A DNA stretch of 64,000 bases. It comes from Eutypa lata (Eukaryota; Ascomycota; Sordariomycetes; Xylariales; Diatrypaceae). The position numbers were made by a program, and so were the translations under genes. Shown piece after piece: positions 46,117-58,522 of this stretch. The DNA is taken from positions 806,001 to 870,000 of the forward strand of contig JAKULF010000009.1 in NCBI GenBank assembly GCA_022661535.1, written 5' to 3'. Numbering within the stretch: the first letter of the stretch is position 1; the number at the start of each line of letters is the position of its first letter. Under the pieces are notes generated by a model. The model saw only the letters and a list, made by a program, of their open reading frames with translations, did not search any database and was not told where the DNA came from.

Positions 46117-49100
46117 TAAGGGTCGGGAATGGGTACCCGTAGGTAACCCACGAAAGCCCACGCGTTTTTATGAGTAACTTACGGATACCTACGATTTTTC
46201 ATGGATAGCTTACGGGTAATTTACGATTTTTTTTTTAATTTACGAATAATTTATAAGTTTTTTTAAATACCCGTAAATAATTCGTAAATTTTTTTTTAAT
46301 ACGTATAAATAACTCGTAAACTTTTTTTTTAATATATATAAATAATTTATAAATAAAATATTTTTTTTAAAATAATTTAAAATAATTATTATAATTTTAA
46401 TTAAAATAATAATTATTTATAACGAAATTAATAAATTAATATAATAAAGATATTTAATTTAATTTTATTTATAATTTTATTTTTCGATAATTTTATTTAA
46501 ATTAAATTTAATATTTATATTATAAAATTTAATATAAAATTTAATATAAACGTAATTAAAAATATTAATTTTTTAATAAAAAACTTATTTATTAAATTAT
46601 TTAATATTTTATTTTTAAAATAAAATAATATTTTAATATTTATATTTAATTAATTATTATTATTTTCGTATAATAATATATATTTTCGTTTAAAACTTTT
46701 AATATAATAAAAATTTTATTTTATAATTTTTTATAATATATTAAATAACGAAAATATTTTTTTATATTATAAACGTAAATTAAAAAACGAATCGTAATAA
46801 ACGATTAAAAAGTTATAAATATTATTAATTTTTATTTTAAATTTAATAAATTTAAATAAAATATTATCGTAAAGTTTAATATAAACGTAATAATTATTAA
46901 TATAAATTTTAAAATATATTAAATTATTTTATAATTATTTTATAAAAAAAGATAAAAATAAATATATTTATTTATAACTTTTAATTTAAATATAATTAAA
47001 CGTAATATTTTTTTTTAAATTTTAAATTCGTTTAAATTATAACGTTTTATAATTATTAAAAGTTTTTAAAAACGATATTTATATTAAAATAACTTATAAT
47101 ATAACGTTTTTATAATAATATATTAATAAATACATTATACGTAAAATAATTTATATTTTAATTATAAAATATTAATATATAAAATAATTAAAAAATAATT
47201 TATAATATAAAACTTATAATAATAAATATAAATGTTATTTTAATAATATTTTTTATTTTAATATTAATATTTAAATTATATATATTAATATTTTTAATTT
47301 TATTTTTAATAAATTATAAAATAATATTATTACGAATTTATAATAATAAATTTATAATATATTTAATAATATAATTTATAACTTTATATTAAAAAATTAA
47401 TAATAATTTATTATTATTTTTAATATAAATTTAAAAGAAATTATTATTTTTTTATAAAAATAATAATTAAATATTATTAATATATTTTTTAAATTATTAT
47501 ACGTAATTTAATTTAATTATTCGTAAAATTTTATAATAAATTATATATTAAAAATTTTAAAAAAGTAATTTATAAATTAATAATAAATTTTATTAATATT
47601 TTCGTTTATAAATAAATATTATTTATTAAGTTTTTTATTTATATTAAAATAATTATTATCGTTATTATTTATTATAACGGTTTTATTTTTAATAAAAGTT
47701 TATTATGTTTATATTTATTTAAATAATTTATTTATGTTTTAATTATTTTTTATTAATAAATATTATAAAATAATTATAAAATAATAATATATATTATTAT
47801 ATTTCGATTTATTTAATAAATAATTATTATTAATTTTTTATTTTTATAAACGTTATTTAAAAATTTATAATTATTTAATTTTATATTTTACGTTTAATTT
47901 ATTATTTAAAATTATATTATATCTTTTTTATTTTATTTTATTTTATTAAAAAATTCGCTTTATAATTATAAACTTTTTTAATATTAAAATTTTACGAAAA
48001 TTAATTTTTTATTTTACGCTTTTTTTAATTCGTTATAATATTACTTTATATTAATTTAAGCTAATAATTAATAAAAAATAATTATTTTATAATTATTTTT
48101 TATTATAAATAACGATATACGTAATATTTATAATTAAATAAATAAAGTAATTATATAATTAAAAAATAAATTTTTTTTTAATAAATTAAAACGTAAAAAG
48201 TAATTTATATATAAAATTATTATATAAAAAAGTATTACTTTATATATAAATTTTTATTCATTACGTAATATTTTTTATTATTAAATTCTTTTTTTATTTT
48301 TTATTTTTTATTATATTATAAATATATTAAATATATTTATATTTTAAAATAAATAAATTTTATAAATTATATATATATATTTTATTTAAAAAATTATTCG
48401 TTTATTATAAATAATATAAAAATTCTTTTTTTTTAAATATATTAATTAAAAATACTTTCGTAATTTTTTATAACGTATTTAATATTAATATTTAAATTTA
48501 TATAAATTTACGAAATTTATTTATTAATAATTTATAAATTATTCGTTAAAATATTAATTTAAAAAAAATTAAGTTAATAGTTTTTTAAAGTTTATATATT
48601 TAAATTAAAATTTATATTAAAAAAACTTAAGTTAATATTAAAATAATTATAAAATAATTTAATCGAATAAAAATATATATTATTAAATTTTTATTAACGA
48701 CGTCGTTTTTATTAAATAAAAGTTTTAAGCTTAACTTTTTTTATATTATTTTAAATTTCTTTATATATTTCGTAATAAGAAATAAAATTAATAAATATTT
48801 AATATTATTAAAATTAAAAAATAATTATCGTTAAATAAATATACATTTAATAAAATTAAATATAAAAAATAATTTAACGATTATTTTATTACGATTTATA
48901 TTTAATTAATTTAATTTATTTAAATTAAAAAAATTCGAAGTTTTTTTCGTTTAATTATAACGTATTTAAATCGAAATATATAATATAATTTTATTTATTA
49001 TTATAATTATTAAAATTAAATTAAGTTTTTATTAAATAAAAAAAAAATTAAGCTTTAAAAATAAATTAAAGTTTAAAATAAAGTTTAAAATTATTAATTA

Positions 49101-52100
49101 AAGTTTTTTTTATTTAATTTTTCGAATTTTTTTTATTAATTAAATTATTTAAAAAATATTTAATTTTTATTTTATTTTTCATTTTTTTTTCATTTTTTAT
49201 TATTATTAAGATATTATATTTATAATTATATTTATTTTATTATTAAAAGATTTAAATAATTATAACGTTATTAAATCGTTTTAAAAAAAATTAATAAATA
49301 TTTAAATTAAATTAATTTAATTTAATATATAACGTAAAATATTAAATTATTTTAATAATAAATACGATAAAAAAGAAAATATAAAATATAAAAACGAAAA
49401 TAAAAAAAATTAAAAAAGTAAAAAAAGAAAAGTAAAAAAAAAATTAAAAAAAAATAAAAATAAAAATAAAAATTAACGAAAATAATTAATATTATACTTT
49501 TTTTATAAAACAAATTAATAACGATTTTAATAATAATTTATTTAATGTTTTCGTTTTTTAAATTAATATTATAATTACTCTTTTTCGTATTATTAATAAT
49601 AATATAAAAATTAAATTTAATAATTTATAAATTAAAAATAATTTCGAAATAAATTTAAAAGATTTAACTTTAATGTTTTTTCTTTAAATTTATAAAGTAA
49701 TAAATTAACGATATAATTATTCGAAAAAGATACGAAAAACTTAAAATTATTTTCGATTTAATTTAATATATTTTATTAAATTAAATAAGTTTTATATAAA
49801 TTATAAATAAAAATATTAAAATATTAAAATTAATATATTAATATTATAATTTAAAGATAAATTATTTAATTATTAAAAAAATTAAAATAAATATATTTTT
49901 TAAATATAAAATCTTTTTTAAATATAAAAAATAAAAGAATAAATATAACGTATTAATCGTAATAATTTATTAAAGATAATTAAAATATATAATTAAAATA
50001 ATTTTAAAATAATTTTTATACGAATTATAAAATATATTAATTTTCTTTTATTTTAATTATAAAACTTAATTTTATTTAAATATTTCGACGTAAATATAAT
50101 TTTATTAATTAATTTTTATATATTTTAATATTTATTTTTTTTATTATAAAAAATAAATATTTTATTATTTTTATATAATAATATTTTTTAAATTTTAAAA
50201 ACATATTAATAAAAACTTATTTAAAACGTATATAAATATATATTAAAATTATTATTAATAATATATTAAAAAATATTTTAAATTACGTTTATATATTCGT
50301 AATATATAATATTTAAATTATTTTTAATTTAACTTTTATATTTTAAAAAATTATTATTTATTAAATTAATAATAATTAAAAATTATATTATTTTTTAATT
50401 AATATTTAAATTTATATAAAAAAAATAAAAGAAATAAATAAAAATTATTTATTAATATATTTAAAAAGGTTAAAATTAATTAATTATTTTCGACTTTTTA
50501 TTATAAATAATAAGCTTAATATATTTTAAAATTTTATATAAAAATAATTTAATTAAAAATATAACGTTAATAAATTTAAATAATTAAAAAAGATTCGTTA
50601 TTTTCTTTATATATTATACGCTTTTTAAAAAGCATATAAAAACTTTTTTATTATATATAATATAAAATTATCGTTAAAATCTTCGTAAATTAAATAAATT
50701 AAGAAAATATATAAATTATTTAATTAAAATAATAATTTTTAAAATTAAATATCGAAATATATAATTTATATAATACGTATATTTTAAAATAATAATAAAA
50801 TAATTTATTATTTAATTTTTTTTTAAATGTAAATCTTTATAAAATAAAAATCTTTTCGTTTTAAATAAAAAAAGATAATTAATAATAAAACTTTAACTTT
50901 TAAAAAATTATTTAAATTAATTCGTAATATATAATATCGTTAAAGTCTTTTTATTTATTATTTATTACGTTTTATAAAATTATAATTTACGATTTAAAAA
51001 TAAATAATAATTTATAAAGTTTATATAAAATAAAAATATAAATTCTTTATTAAAAAATATAAATATTTTTATTATTTTTTTTAATATTTTAAAAAAAGTT
51101 CGTTTAATTAATAAATATATTTAAAACTTTTCGAAATAATTATATTTTAAATATAATAAATAATTATAAAATAATATTTAAACATTTTTAAAAATATTTA
51201 AAATATATTAAAAAAAAAAATATAAAAAATATATTTCGTAAAGATTATTAAAAGACTCGAAAAAATAACGAACTTTAAAACGTTATTTTTAAAAAAAAAT
51301 AATATAATAAAATTACTTTATTAATTATAATTAATACGAAAGAAAATAATATTAATTATTATTAAAGTTTTTAAATATATTAAAAAATTATAAAATAAAA
51401 ATCGTAAATTAATATATTTATTTATTTTATTTAATCTTTTTATTATAACGATATATATTATATTTCGCAATTATTTTAATAATTTTTTAATAATTTTCGA
51501 ATTAAATAAAAACGATAATAAATTTTATTAAAAAGTTATTTTTTATTTTAAAAAAAAATATAAAAAATATTAAAAAAATTACGAAAAAAAAAATTATAAA
51601 TTCGTTATATATATATATATATATTTCGGTTTAAGTTAATATAAATAAAATAATATTATTAAATTTAAATTTCGAAAAAATAAAATTTATTTTATTTAAT
51701 ATAAATAATTTTAAAAAAAATAATATTAAATTTTATTTAATTCGTAAATATAAATAATCTTTAATTAATATTTTTCGATTATTTTTTAATTATTTTAATA
51801 AAAATTTATTTCGATATTAAAATTAACGTATTAAACTTTTAACGAAATTATAATAAATTTTACTTTAATTTAATTATATTAATATACGATATTTTTTATA
51901 TTTAATATATATTTTTTTTAATAAAACGTATTTAAAATTTTATATATTTATATTTTAATTAAAATTAAAATATAATAAAAATAAATATTTTTCGTTTTAT
52001 TTTATTTATATTATTTTATATTTAAATAAAAATATTCGATATAAATAATAAAATTATTTATAATAAATATAAAAACCGATAAAAGAAATTTTAAAAAACG

Positions 52101-53981
52101 TTTATAATCTTTTATATCGTAAAGTTTAAAAGCTTATTTAAATAATTATACGTTTAATTAAAAACATTTATTAATATATTAAATAAAAACCTTTTTTTAT
52201 TTAAAAAAAATAATAAAGTTTAATTTAAAAAAAAAAGTATTTTATAATAAATAAATTATTATAATAATTAAATTTAAATATAAAGATAATAAAATTATAA
52301 TAATCGAAATTAATATCGTTATATAAAAAAAATATCGAATAAAAAAAACGTAAAAAAACGTAAAAAAAAAGAATATATATATATAAAAAAAAAAAAGTTA
52401 ATATTATAATTTTAACGAATTAATGTTAATAAATAACTTTTATATAATTAACCGAATTATTATAATTTTAAAATATATTTTAAAAATTAAAAATTATTTA
52501 AATTATATATAAATAAAATATAACGTAATTAAATTAATAATAAATAAATAAAATATAAAATTATAAAAAATAAATTTTTATTAATTTTAAATTATAAAAT
52601 ATATTATTTAATATTTATAAAAAATAATCGCAAAATAATTATTATAATTATAATTTTCGAAAAAAATAAATAAATAATATTTAATATATATTTATATTAA
52701 ATTTAACGCTTAATTATACTTTATTATTAATTTAAATAAAATTTAATTTATATTTTTTTTTAACATAATAAATAATTACGAAAATTAAATATTTATATAT
52801 ATTTATAATTTTTTTTATTAATTTATATTTATAATTTTTATATATAATAATCTTTTTTTATATAATAATATAATTTTATATTATTAAATTATTATAATAT
52901 TAAATATTATAAAATAATTATAAATTAATTTTTAATTAACGTTTATAATTAATTTAAATAAAAGGTTATTTTTTAAAAATTACGAAAAAATATTAAAAAA
53001 ATTAATAATAAAATAAATTATTAAAAAAAAATTAAAAAAAATATTATTAAATTAATTTATAAAAAATATTTTATAATTTAATAAAGTTTTTAAAAAATAT
53101 ATAAAGTTAAAAAGTAAATATTTTTATTTATTTTATTAAGTATAATATTATTTATTAATTTAATATAATAATAACTTTTCGAAAAATTCAACGTTATTAA
53201 TATAAAATGTTTTTTTTTAATTTTTAAAGTATAATATTAAATATTAATTTTAAATTAATATTATAAACATTTTATAAAAAGTTACGAAAATTATAATTAT
53301 TAAAATAATAAAAAATAATTTATTTTATTTAAAAATTAAATTAAAATAATTTTAAAATAATTTAATAATATATATAATTATTAATTTATATATTATTTAT
53401 ATTAAACGTATTATTATATAATAAAAAATATATAATTAATACGAACTTTTATATTTAATTATTTAATTTTAAATAAATTTTAAATAAATAAAAATAAAAA
53501 AAATAATATTAAAATTAATATATTATATATATAAAGAAATAAAAAGAAATTAATTAAATAATTAAAAAGATTTTAAAGTTTTTAAAATTTAAAAAAATAA
53601 AAATAATTTATTATAAAAAATAATAAAATAAATATTTAAATTTAACTTTTATTTTTATTAAATTTTAATTATAAAAAAAATATAAAAAAAAATATAAATA
53701 AATATTATAAATTATTAATTATTTTAAATTATTTTATTAAAAAAATTATTAAATTTATAAATAATTTATAAATATATAAAATTTTTATTTATAAATTATT
53801 TATAAATATTTTAAAAAAATTTATAAATAATTCGTAAATATTTTAAAATATTTACGAATTATTTATAAATTTTTTAATATTTTTAAAAAAGCTTATAAAT
53901 AACCCGTAAGTAAAAAAAAAAGCCCATAAATACTTATAAGTTCGTGGATATTTTGCCGTAAACGGGCTTTTCCTACCCTTA
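46117..53981. mobile_element. RIP-destroyed DNA transposon, hAT-like
   Basis: A 7.9-kb AT-rich block with the same loss of CpA/TpG as the first block. Its ends are inverted: the left starts TAAGGGTCGGGAA and the right, reverse-complemented, starts TAAGGGTAGGAAA (11 of 13 match). Flanking 8-mers AGTGAGCA and AGTAAGCA match 7 of 8. Eight-base duplications and short termini of this kind are typical of hAT elements. Sub-terminal repeats of a CCCGTAA/TTTACG(GG or AA)TAA theme occur in both orientations within about 250 bases of each end, as in many hAT elements. No transposase can be read. The size is large for a simple hAT, so a nested insertion is possible. Confidence 0.65.
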
Positions 53982-53989
53982 AGTAAGCA
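53982..53989 (+). repeat. Right target-site duplication (AGTAAGCA)
   Basis: Differs from the left copy only by G to A, which on the other strand is a CpA to TpA change, as RIP would make. Confidence 0.6.
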
Positions 53990-55469
53990 CCTTTTTGCGT
54001 ATAAAGTACAATGGCACATGCGACAAAGTGTATTAAGACCGGGTATTACGCTCAAGATATAATGTGTAGCATATTTCAATTTAAACGAAAGGGCTTGGCC
54101 ACACAGATAAAACTAGTCAGGGAGACATAAGACTTTATTTTATTTTATTTTGGAAACCACAAGAAGATTGGGTTAAAGATTTGAGTTATTATTGCTGCTG
54201 CACCGCCGCCCAGCTGCGCCACTTTACCGCAGGTTTGAGGCCTCACTAGGAACGTCCCTATCAGATTGCAGTTGCTGGAGTCCTCGCATGGGCAAGAGCA
54301 GGGCGTATAAGTACGTACATACCGATAAGGCTCTACAAACGAAGGATTTTCTGCGCGGCTGCCTTATGGGATATGCATATTCCGCCAACAGGAATAAAAC
54401 AACCTTCCCCTCTTAATTGAGCTCCCCCCCCCCATTTTCAATCCTTTAACTTTATTCTGTACATATTTCCCATAGCGAAGAGAACACTACATCTGAGGAC
54501 CAAAAGCCGTGCCCGTCTTGTGAGCACATGTATATAGAAACTAGAAACGGTTGGTTTATTAAACCTGAATATGCGCAGACTAGAAAACGACCTGGATCAA
54601 CAAGAAGACGGGGGCGACACTGATGCGTTAACAGGTCATACTGACGGCCAAGGCTGCAGAAGGTACTATCAACTAGCTTCAACAGGTAATATGAAAGATA
54701 AAAGCCATCTTTTTTTCGGATCAATTCAACCTGGGCGCCGAGGTGATTATGTTTATAATTCTAGATTACGGAAGCAGAAGCGAGGGAAACTGATTTCGTA
54801 ATAAAGATCTGACCACCAGACGCCCAATCCACTGTCAACTGTTGAATTGTAACGAATACTAGAATCCAGGGGCTCTCTACCAACTAGAGTTCATCGATAT
54901 TGAGCTGGCGGTTGTCTGTTGCGATTGCTGTGACTATTGCGTTGCAACCGTCTCTGTCTAGTCAGGGGCGGGGGTATTGTGCCAAGCCCCGGTTGGTTTC
55001 GGTATTGCCCGAGTTTTTACGAGGGCTATTTGTGCCGCCGATTCTCTCTATAACGGACTAAAGGGTTGGGTGGGAGACGCCGGGATCGGGAAAGGAGATG
55101 CACGAAGCAGTCTAAGGTGGAGGTTGGGGTGTTCCGTAGATATCTAGCTATTTAGCCTTCCTGACTGGAGGTTATCCACTTGAGGGTCGCGGAAGGGTAT
55201 ATTAGGGGTGTCTGATCCTTAGATAGTAAGAGGTAGCAGGCGTTACAGGTGCTTCTATTCCACCCATAAGCTCTGTTCCTACCAATTCCACTTAACATAC
55301 GAGTAATATGTGTTTCATACGAGAGATTAATCCCCTTCTCCGATGCATACTCGAATGTTATAATGCGTTATACGCGTTATAGACGCATCCACCATTGTCC
55401 TTATGAAGATAGATGAAATGTTAAGTCCATAGCCTTGCACTTATTTACATGTTCCAACGCCGTCCCTAA
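53990..55469. other. Intergenic, no gene supported
   Basis: Normal composition right of the AT-rich element. Short open frames at 54192-54416 and 54571-54801 have no domain. The part around 54950-55150 is GC-richer and could hold an old element remnant, but nothing is recognisable. Confidence 0.45.
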
Positions 55470-56220
55470 CTATATACTGAGCAGTTTTAATAGTTCAGGC
55501 CCTGATAGTATAAGGTTCTTCTGTTGGCTGTTCCCGCGGGCTTTATTCTCCATGATCTTTGCAGTTGTTGAAGCCTTCGATTCCTCAATCCCGATAATTC
55601 CATTGATTTGATTTGCCTTCTCCCACGCTTCGTTGCTCTCCAACAGCATACGATGGTTGATCTTCTCTGGCCGCTGGTTTACAGCTTCGACGAGGTCTTC
55701 AGCTCCCTGCGTGAGCCTCCCTAAATCATCCCTCATCTCTCCTGATATCGCGATATGGGTTATGCCAATCTGTATTGTCAAGTCGCTCTTTGCTACCTCT
55801 AGTCGCTTCATCACATCGGCTAACTTGGCATCCTCTTTTGCTCCCCGGCCCAAGGCAAACAGACCTTGTCGTAGGGTGCTCCTGCCTTGTCGCAGAGCCA
55901 TAGCCTCCAGTATTTTATGAAGTCCGACTGCAACTGTTTCGACTCGCTTGACCCGGGCATGAATCGCTGGTGTGTGCAATTCCCGTCTGCGTTTGACGTC
56001 TTGGATGATCTCGAATAAATTGGAAGCTTGTTCTTTGGTATCGGCAAACACTTTAGGGGCTGTTTTCACGCTTTCTCGGGCTGCGTCTACTTGTCGCCAT
56101 AGTTCAATCACCTGTGCCAGCAACTGCGCCACGGCCGCAGCGGAGCTAACCACATCCTGATATTTCCAGGATGTTAGCACACGCATAAGGTAGAACAAAT
56201 AGAGAAAATACTCGCCATGA
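55470..56220 (-). CDS. Orphan N-terminal STAND/effector-type helical domain protein, possible amyloid motif at C-terminus
   Basis: About 235 aa in the main open part, all helical. The segment VVSSAAAVAQLLAQVIELW near the N-terminus, then KTAPKVFADTKEQASNLFEI, resembles the helical N-terminal domains (SesA/NACHT-N type) found at the head of fungal NLR proteins and in their small partner proteins. No NACHT or repeat region follows; it stops at 55470. The last 25-30 residues contain ENKARGNSQQKN then LILSGPELLKLL. This N-x-A-x-G-N-S-x-Q pattern recalls HET-s-related amyloid signalling motifs, which sit at exactly this place in such proteins; the match is by eye and tentative. The start is unclear: DVVSSA follows an acceptor (ATATCAG, near 56160), and an ATG near 56219 could supply a tiny first exon, but no standard GT donor keeps the frame. 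Confidence 0.6.
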
Positions 56221-58522
56221 ACGAAAAAAAAAAAAAAAGACACTATCCAGAAATAATGTCTGCTAGGCTACATCATCAGATGGGTATTTTTATTAGAAGT
56301 TTTAGGAGAGACCCGAGCAAACTTGGGCATCGACTGTATACATATATGCATATACTCCCCATATCTGATTTGCGGGTGTCGTGCTGCCGTGGCGTGCTCA
56401 TACCTAATAATAAAACGTTCCACTAGGTCTACTCTCTCTGATTCTAATTGGTGGAATCATGTGGCAATGAAACCAAAGGAAAGCGGTGGACGACTGAATA
56501 CAATTGCTCAATCGAAAAAAATCAGAGGCAAAAGTATTTGAACCCCCTTAGATTGCCATGAAGTATTTTCTGGTGGCGTACTTAATTCATGCACTTAATA
56601 AGCGACAAAGACAGAAAGTCAGCATATTTTATTACATACCTACATAGCTTACGGGAGGTTGCATGCACCGGAATATTACACCAAAACCTCTTCCTATCAG
56701 CCTATGTACTGATGCAGGTATGTGGCAAGGGTTAGATACATAGGCAGGTAGCTATTTGTATTAAGAATGCTAAACAAGGTGTCTCAGAGTAATTTCAAGC
56801 CTGTCTATTTTTGGGTTGTCTCCTGAAACCTGATACATTTGCATTTTCGCACTGCTTATGTTGATATAAATATAAACGATTCTTGGAAGCGCGAATGAAA
56901 GAATTTAACTACCTACCTAGAACAGAATAGATTATAGTAGCAGACTATATCGGAGTTTAACCCTTGTTACCGTTTGGGAGGGGCCGTGTCTCCTCATTTA
57001 CGCACCTATAAGATCTCTAGCTGACCTCCAATCATCCCGTTACGGATTATCATGCTCCCGTTCCTAGGACTTAGCTGTAATACATACAGCCATCTATCTA
57101 GATATCTTTAGAACGCTACATATAGGCGTAGGCGTATCATGTGTCTGCATGCAAATGGCAAGTCGATCATGAGCTCCTGATCATTTCCTGAATCATTATT
57201 TTCTTTCAATGAGAATTCGTTCATCTGCGTGCTCATCACGCTCAAGCTGAGGTTATCCGCAAAATTGAACTCTTCCCAACTTGAATACACCCTCCTGATT
57301 TGAAGGCAGAGACCCCGGGATTCTATACCTGGCACGGGTACAACCGCCCCTGAAAGGCAGAGAATTGGGCAATGTGTATTGCACCTGGGGAATTGGTCTC
57401 ATTTTATGTCAGTAGGTATGCCAGACAGATATTTATCAAAGACTTGGGATACTTATGGGATTTGTATGAGGTTACCGATCTCATGAAAATGTATCATTGG
57501 CAGCTGCAAGCAACGGATGATGTCCCAGACGGTTATGAGTATCTTGATAATTGCAACACTGGAGGTTGGACCGAGTTATGTGCTCACTTCGGATAAAAGG
57601 AGTCTGTAGTGGGAGGACTTATTTCATCTCCCTCCGCTTTGCGTTCCATCTCCAAGCCCGAGTCACACCTTTGGCATATATACAGTACGGCCCAGTCCTA
57701 TTTTGATATCTGCTAGCAGAGCCTAGATGGCCTTGCAATGTACATAGCATACCAGGTGGACATATGGCAGTTTACATGTATAATATCTCCAAGATTGTTT
57801 CCATTGTTCCCATTCTACAAAGCCTTCTATGGGGCTTTAGATATAGCTCGATGAAATAGGTGCTCCCTGTTGTGGCATATCTCCGTCCATCCGATGAGGC
57901 TAACACGCTTCCATGCTGTGATTTCCAGAGTGGTACAGTAGTTCTGCGGGATACTGGTCGAAGAGGGGGCAAGGACAAGTAACAAAAGAGCGAGGAGTTG
58001 TTACAGAATTCTATATATAAACCATCTTTGTTCTATATTTCCGTAATATTAATATGATGCAGATACGAGGCCTATTGTGATGTGATGCAGTTACACGTCA
58101 CGTTGCACTATCAATGGCATAAGATGAACATACTCGGAGGATAGTTGGCGGCTGCAAAAAAAAACATTATCCCAGCTTTCCATCCACTGTCTCCCGACGC
58201 AAAGCGAAAATTGAACTCTCATTAAAATCCAGGCTCAAACTGCTCAAGTAATCTGTTTTGGGACTACGCCGGCTTAGCAGCCGGGACGGTATTCCCCGTA
58301 AACTCCGCAGACTAGGCACATCAGCTGTAACGTCAATACAACGTACACATTCATAATTTGATGATAAGCCTTATCAATGTTACATTGCTAAATCCAAAAT
58401 ATCCTGTCTCTTTACGTAAATAACATACTACCGTTCTTAAAACGTGTGTATTGAAGCCCTGTAGCACCAATAAAAAGCATCGTATCACGGTTTACCACTG
58501 AGTTGGCAAAATACTCTTCCAT
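56221..58522. other. Intergenic, about 2.3 kb, no gene supported
   Basis: Normal composition with a poly-A run at about 56222-56237 and several TACCTA words (near 56638, 56909). Short open frames at 57108-57335, 57372-57596 and 57772-57978 show no domain. Confidence 0.45.

Noticed and set aside
8801..53981. AT-rich blocks as mitochondrial DNA or centromere
   Set aside because: Both have clear element borders (direct repeats, or inverted ends with target duplication) and RIP-type dinucleotide loss, and no mitochondrial gene can be read.
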